Below, piece by piece: positions 61,560 to 64,000 of a stretch of DNA of 64,000 nucleotides; positions within the stretch are counted from its first letter, which is position 1, and every line of letters starts with the position of its first letter. The DNA is from Cyathus striatus. Its lineage: Eukaryota > Basidiomycota > Agaricomycetes > Agaricales > Nidulariaceae. Below the pieces are notes generated by a model. The model was not told the origin of the DNA. It saw nothing but the letters and a program-made list of their open reading frames with translations, and made no database searches. The DNA is taken from the NCBI GenBank assembly GCA_025738555.1, contig JAOVFP010000001.1:1488001-1552000 (forward strand). Reading direction: 5' to 3'. The position numbers and the translations under genes were made by a program.

Positions 61560-64000
61560 GAATGTGTCAATCCTTTCCAAATAGACTAGTTCCCTCCCCT
61601 TTCTGCCCCTTTCCCACTTGATTTTTGTGAATACCATTCTCTCCCTTCACTTATAATTGCAAAAAAAAAATTGTACTATAATACTACCAAGAGGATCTAC
61701 TAGAGGATCCAAAGTATCCATCCCTGTAGGGAGCAATTAGAGGACACCATTTCCAAGTTGGCTTGTCACTGTCAGTAAAAATGGAAAGTCATCCATGGCA
61801 TGGGTCTGTTATTCAGGAAGTGCTTTTTGTCATGTGTTGGGCATGCATGGCAAGGTGTGTGAATTTCAATATGAGAGATAATTGTCACCTGTGTATAGAT
61901 CATGCATAAGTCATTTAGAAATCATACATTTATTATGTGTACTACAGTAGAAATTGTCATAATGAATAAGGTTGGTTGTGGACTTTCTTATTCATTTTGA
62001 GCATTTATTCATTACCACAAGTTGTCACAGTGTGTCATTTAAGTTTGTTTTACAAAATCTGTATTCATTATGAGCTTTTGTTCATTATTATGTTATTTAT
62101 TATGGCAATTTCTACTGTATAACAATTGTTCCTTTTCTTTTGAGAGTAATTGTTACATTCTGATTACTTCCAAGAGAAAAAATGTGAAGGCACCTGGAAG
62201 GTGCTAGAGAACTGTAACAAAAACCTGAAGTGAGTACAGGTGCAGAAATATAGAGCAGGAGTGTGGGAATGAACTGTGGCTTCAGCATATGTGCTGCACT
62301 GCCTGGATACTTTCTGTGGATGGTTTGTATTTCACAATGAGAATGTCCCAGTAGAAGGGAGCATTCATGAGCACAAGGAAGAGTCTTCACCACTACACTA
62401 GGCAATGGGAGTAAACCTGGAGCAGGTTTTGGATTTAAGAACAGGAAGTAATAGGACAAGTTCAATATGAATACTGAAGACTACTACTACATGTAGGAGA
62501 CTATATATATGATCTACAAACCTGGTTTGAGGACATAAATTGTACAAGTCTGAAAATCACATGATTCAACAAGTTCTTAAGAATACGTTAAACCAGCATC
62601 AAAGAAAGTCTCATTACAAAACTAAGGGACTTAAGTTGAGTAAGAATGCAGTAGTATTCTTTAAGCTGAAGCTTGAGCTCAACTTCCTACTGTTTAAATA
62701 CAAACTGGTTCATACTAATAATAGACTAGAATATAAATAAATGAGTAAGCAAATGCTGTACATTACTAAGGTGCAGTAAAAGAAGTGTGAAAATAAAGTA
62801 AGTATAGAACAATGACATGAAGTAAGTCATAACAAGTCAGAAATGTGAGAAAAGTAGGTATAAAATAAATGATGACTTAAAGTAAGTCATTATGAGTCAA
62901 AAGTATAAATAAACCTATGTAGAAGTAAAGATGTTTGACATCAATGGTTATGGCAAACAAAAAAAAAGTAAAGAGAAATCATAATAAAACCTGTAAGTAT
63001 AGATGTGGAAGCAGGAAGCTAAGGACAAGTTGAAGGGATAGATAAATGAATAAGTCTGGGAAAAGTGGAGTAGGGGCACAAATGATGAGTTGAGAATGGA
63101 GAGAAAAGATGGTGGCATAAACTAGTCTACTGTCAAGACCAGTATTTCTATGTAAGGTTGGGAGTGCAAGGTAGGGAGTGCAGGACAGGAAGGACCATTG
63201 GCTTTAGCTTGTGTGCTGCACCCCTTGTCATTCTCAAGGTCCAGGTATTTCATAGTGTGGAAGGGAGAGACAGAAATGCAGAATAGGAGAGGGACAGAAG
63301 TGTGGAGTGCAGAGTGCAGAGTCATTACCATGGAAGTAACTGTCATGTCCTGTTCCAACCACTAAGGGTTGAACCATGAAGAAGGGTCTAACAATGAGAG
63401 AGCACATAAGTAAACAGCTCAGGGGTAATGAATGAAGTACAGGAGTAATGGAACATTGGCTTCAACTTATATGTTGCACCCCTTGAACTTCTCATTCTGT
63501 ATTTAGAAGAAGGCAGGGCTGATGCTGATAACTTGGAGTTGGAACAAGTCTCAAGTGAAGGAAAGGGTGTTAACATAGTTGATTCGAAACTGTAGTCTAC
63601 TTACAATATGAAGTAGTTTATATAGTAATTACTTTGTCCTGGATGCGGAGGGAGTTAGTGTCTATGGGTTTGTGGCATACTGGGGGATAAGTAACTCCAG
63701 AGAATGTAGACTACAGTAGACTAGTTCCATGCCTCTAGATTACAGTCAATGTATAATGCCGATAGTTATGGTGATGATGAGGAATGGGATAAAACTAATG
63801 GGGATGGGAGTTATGGAATGAACTAGAAGGAATAGAAAGGTATAGAATGAATAGTAGTAATAAAGGGAAGGGACAAGTAAACAATGACAAGTAAACATTA
63901 AGTAAGTAAGAGTTCCATATATAACAAATGTATACAGTCCAGAGGAAATGTACAATCCTCAGATGAAAGATAACATTGACTTGTGTCGGTCCTAGGGGCT
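61560..64000. repeat. CpG-depleted repeat-derived DNA
   Basis: From about 61560 to the window end CpG is almost absent: I count about five from 61681 onward (near 62583, 63581, 63646, 63757, 63983), while the DNA before is rich in CpG. TpG and CpA remain frequent. Short frames on both strands have no family. Three diverged copies of a unit with CATTGGCTT.A.CTT.T.TG.TGCACCCCTTG lie near 62275, 63200 and 63450. This fits an old methylated transposon array; the element class is not recognisable. Confidence 0.6.
61945..62117. mobile_element. Short TA-flanked MITE, 173 bp
   Basis: Terminal repeats CAGTAGAAATTGTCATAAT and, at the right, the reverse complement of CAGTAGAAATTGCCATAAT are flanked by TA (61943-44, 62118-19). 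The 'CAGTAGAAA..' start resembles pogo/Tigger-type termini. The element is little more than its termini. Confidence 0.8.

Overview
This window is nuclear DNA of a wood- or litter-decay basidiomycete, most likely an Agaricomycete. The genes are dense in 50-60 nt introns with GT..AG ends and some 7-8 nt microexons. The window carries two class II (ligninolytic-type) heme peroxidases, F-box proteins, DUF6533 membrane proteins, intron-containing nuclear tRNAs and a LINE retrotransposon. The species cannot be named from the sequence alone.

Layout. 1-7.4 kb: F-box/LRR-like genes and relics, a cytochrome c gene with one in-frame stop, tRNA-Lys(UUU), and an inverted duplication of an F-box pseudogene 3' end. 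7.5-11 kb: tRNA-Glu(CUC) and transposon debris, including a complete 608-bp hAT-type element with an 8-bp target duplication. 11-27 kb: a segmental duplication, [class II peroxidase + DUF6533 membrane protein] at 11.9-16.4 kb and again at 22.5-26.9 kb, separated by TA-flanked MITEs and part of a minus-strand membrane-protein gene. 27.27-35.35 kb: one long LINE on the minus strand (gag-like ORF1 with a zinc knuckle; ORF2 with AP-endonuclease, reverse transcriptase and RNase H). It has a poly(A) end and a target-site duplication, and sits about 13 bp upstream of the start codon of a short-chain dehydrogenase (SDR) gene.

35.4-61 kb is a family-expansion region. It holds eight paralogous SDR genes, three Hsp20 genes with heat-shock elements upstream, an intact acetamidase-type amidase and a deleted copy of it, a dihydroflavonol-reductase-like (extended SDR) gene, tRNA-Leu(UAG) and several MITEs. 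Both strands are used and several duplicated blocks can be matched, so the region grew by repeated local duplication. Five minus-strand SDR paralogs share a motif at a constant distance upstream of the start. Most paralogs encode the catalytic Lys of YxxxK in an 8-nt microexon. One paralog has lost that microexon's splice acceptor, and another has lost the intron after it.

61.5-64 kb is AT-rich, almost free of CpG, and looks like old methylated repeat DNA with a small MITE and three diverged repeat units.

The peroxidases are probably secreted and use H2O2. Their Mn site reads Glu-Ser-Asp, as in atypical short Mn-peroxidases, and the exposed catalytic Trp is absent. No metabolic pathway can be assigned to the SDR/amidase block from sequence alone.
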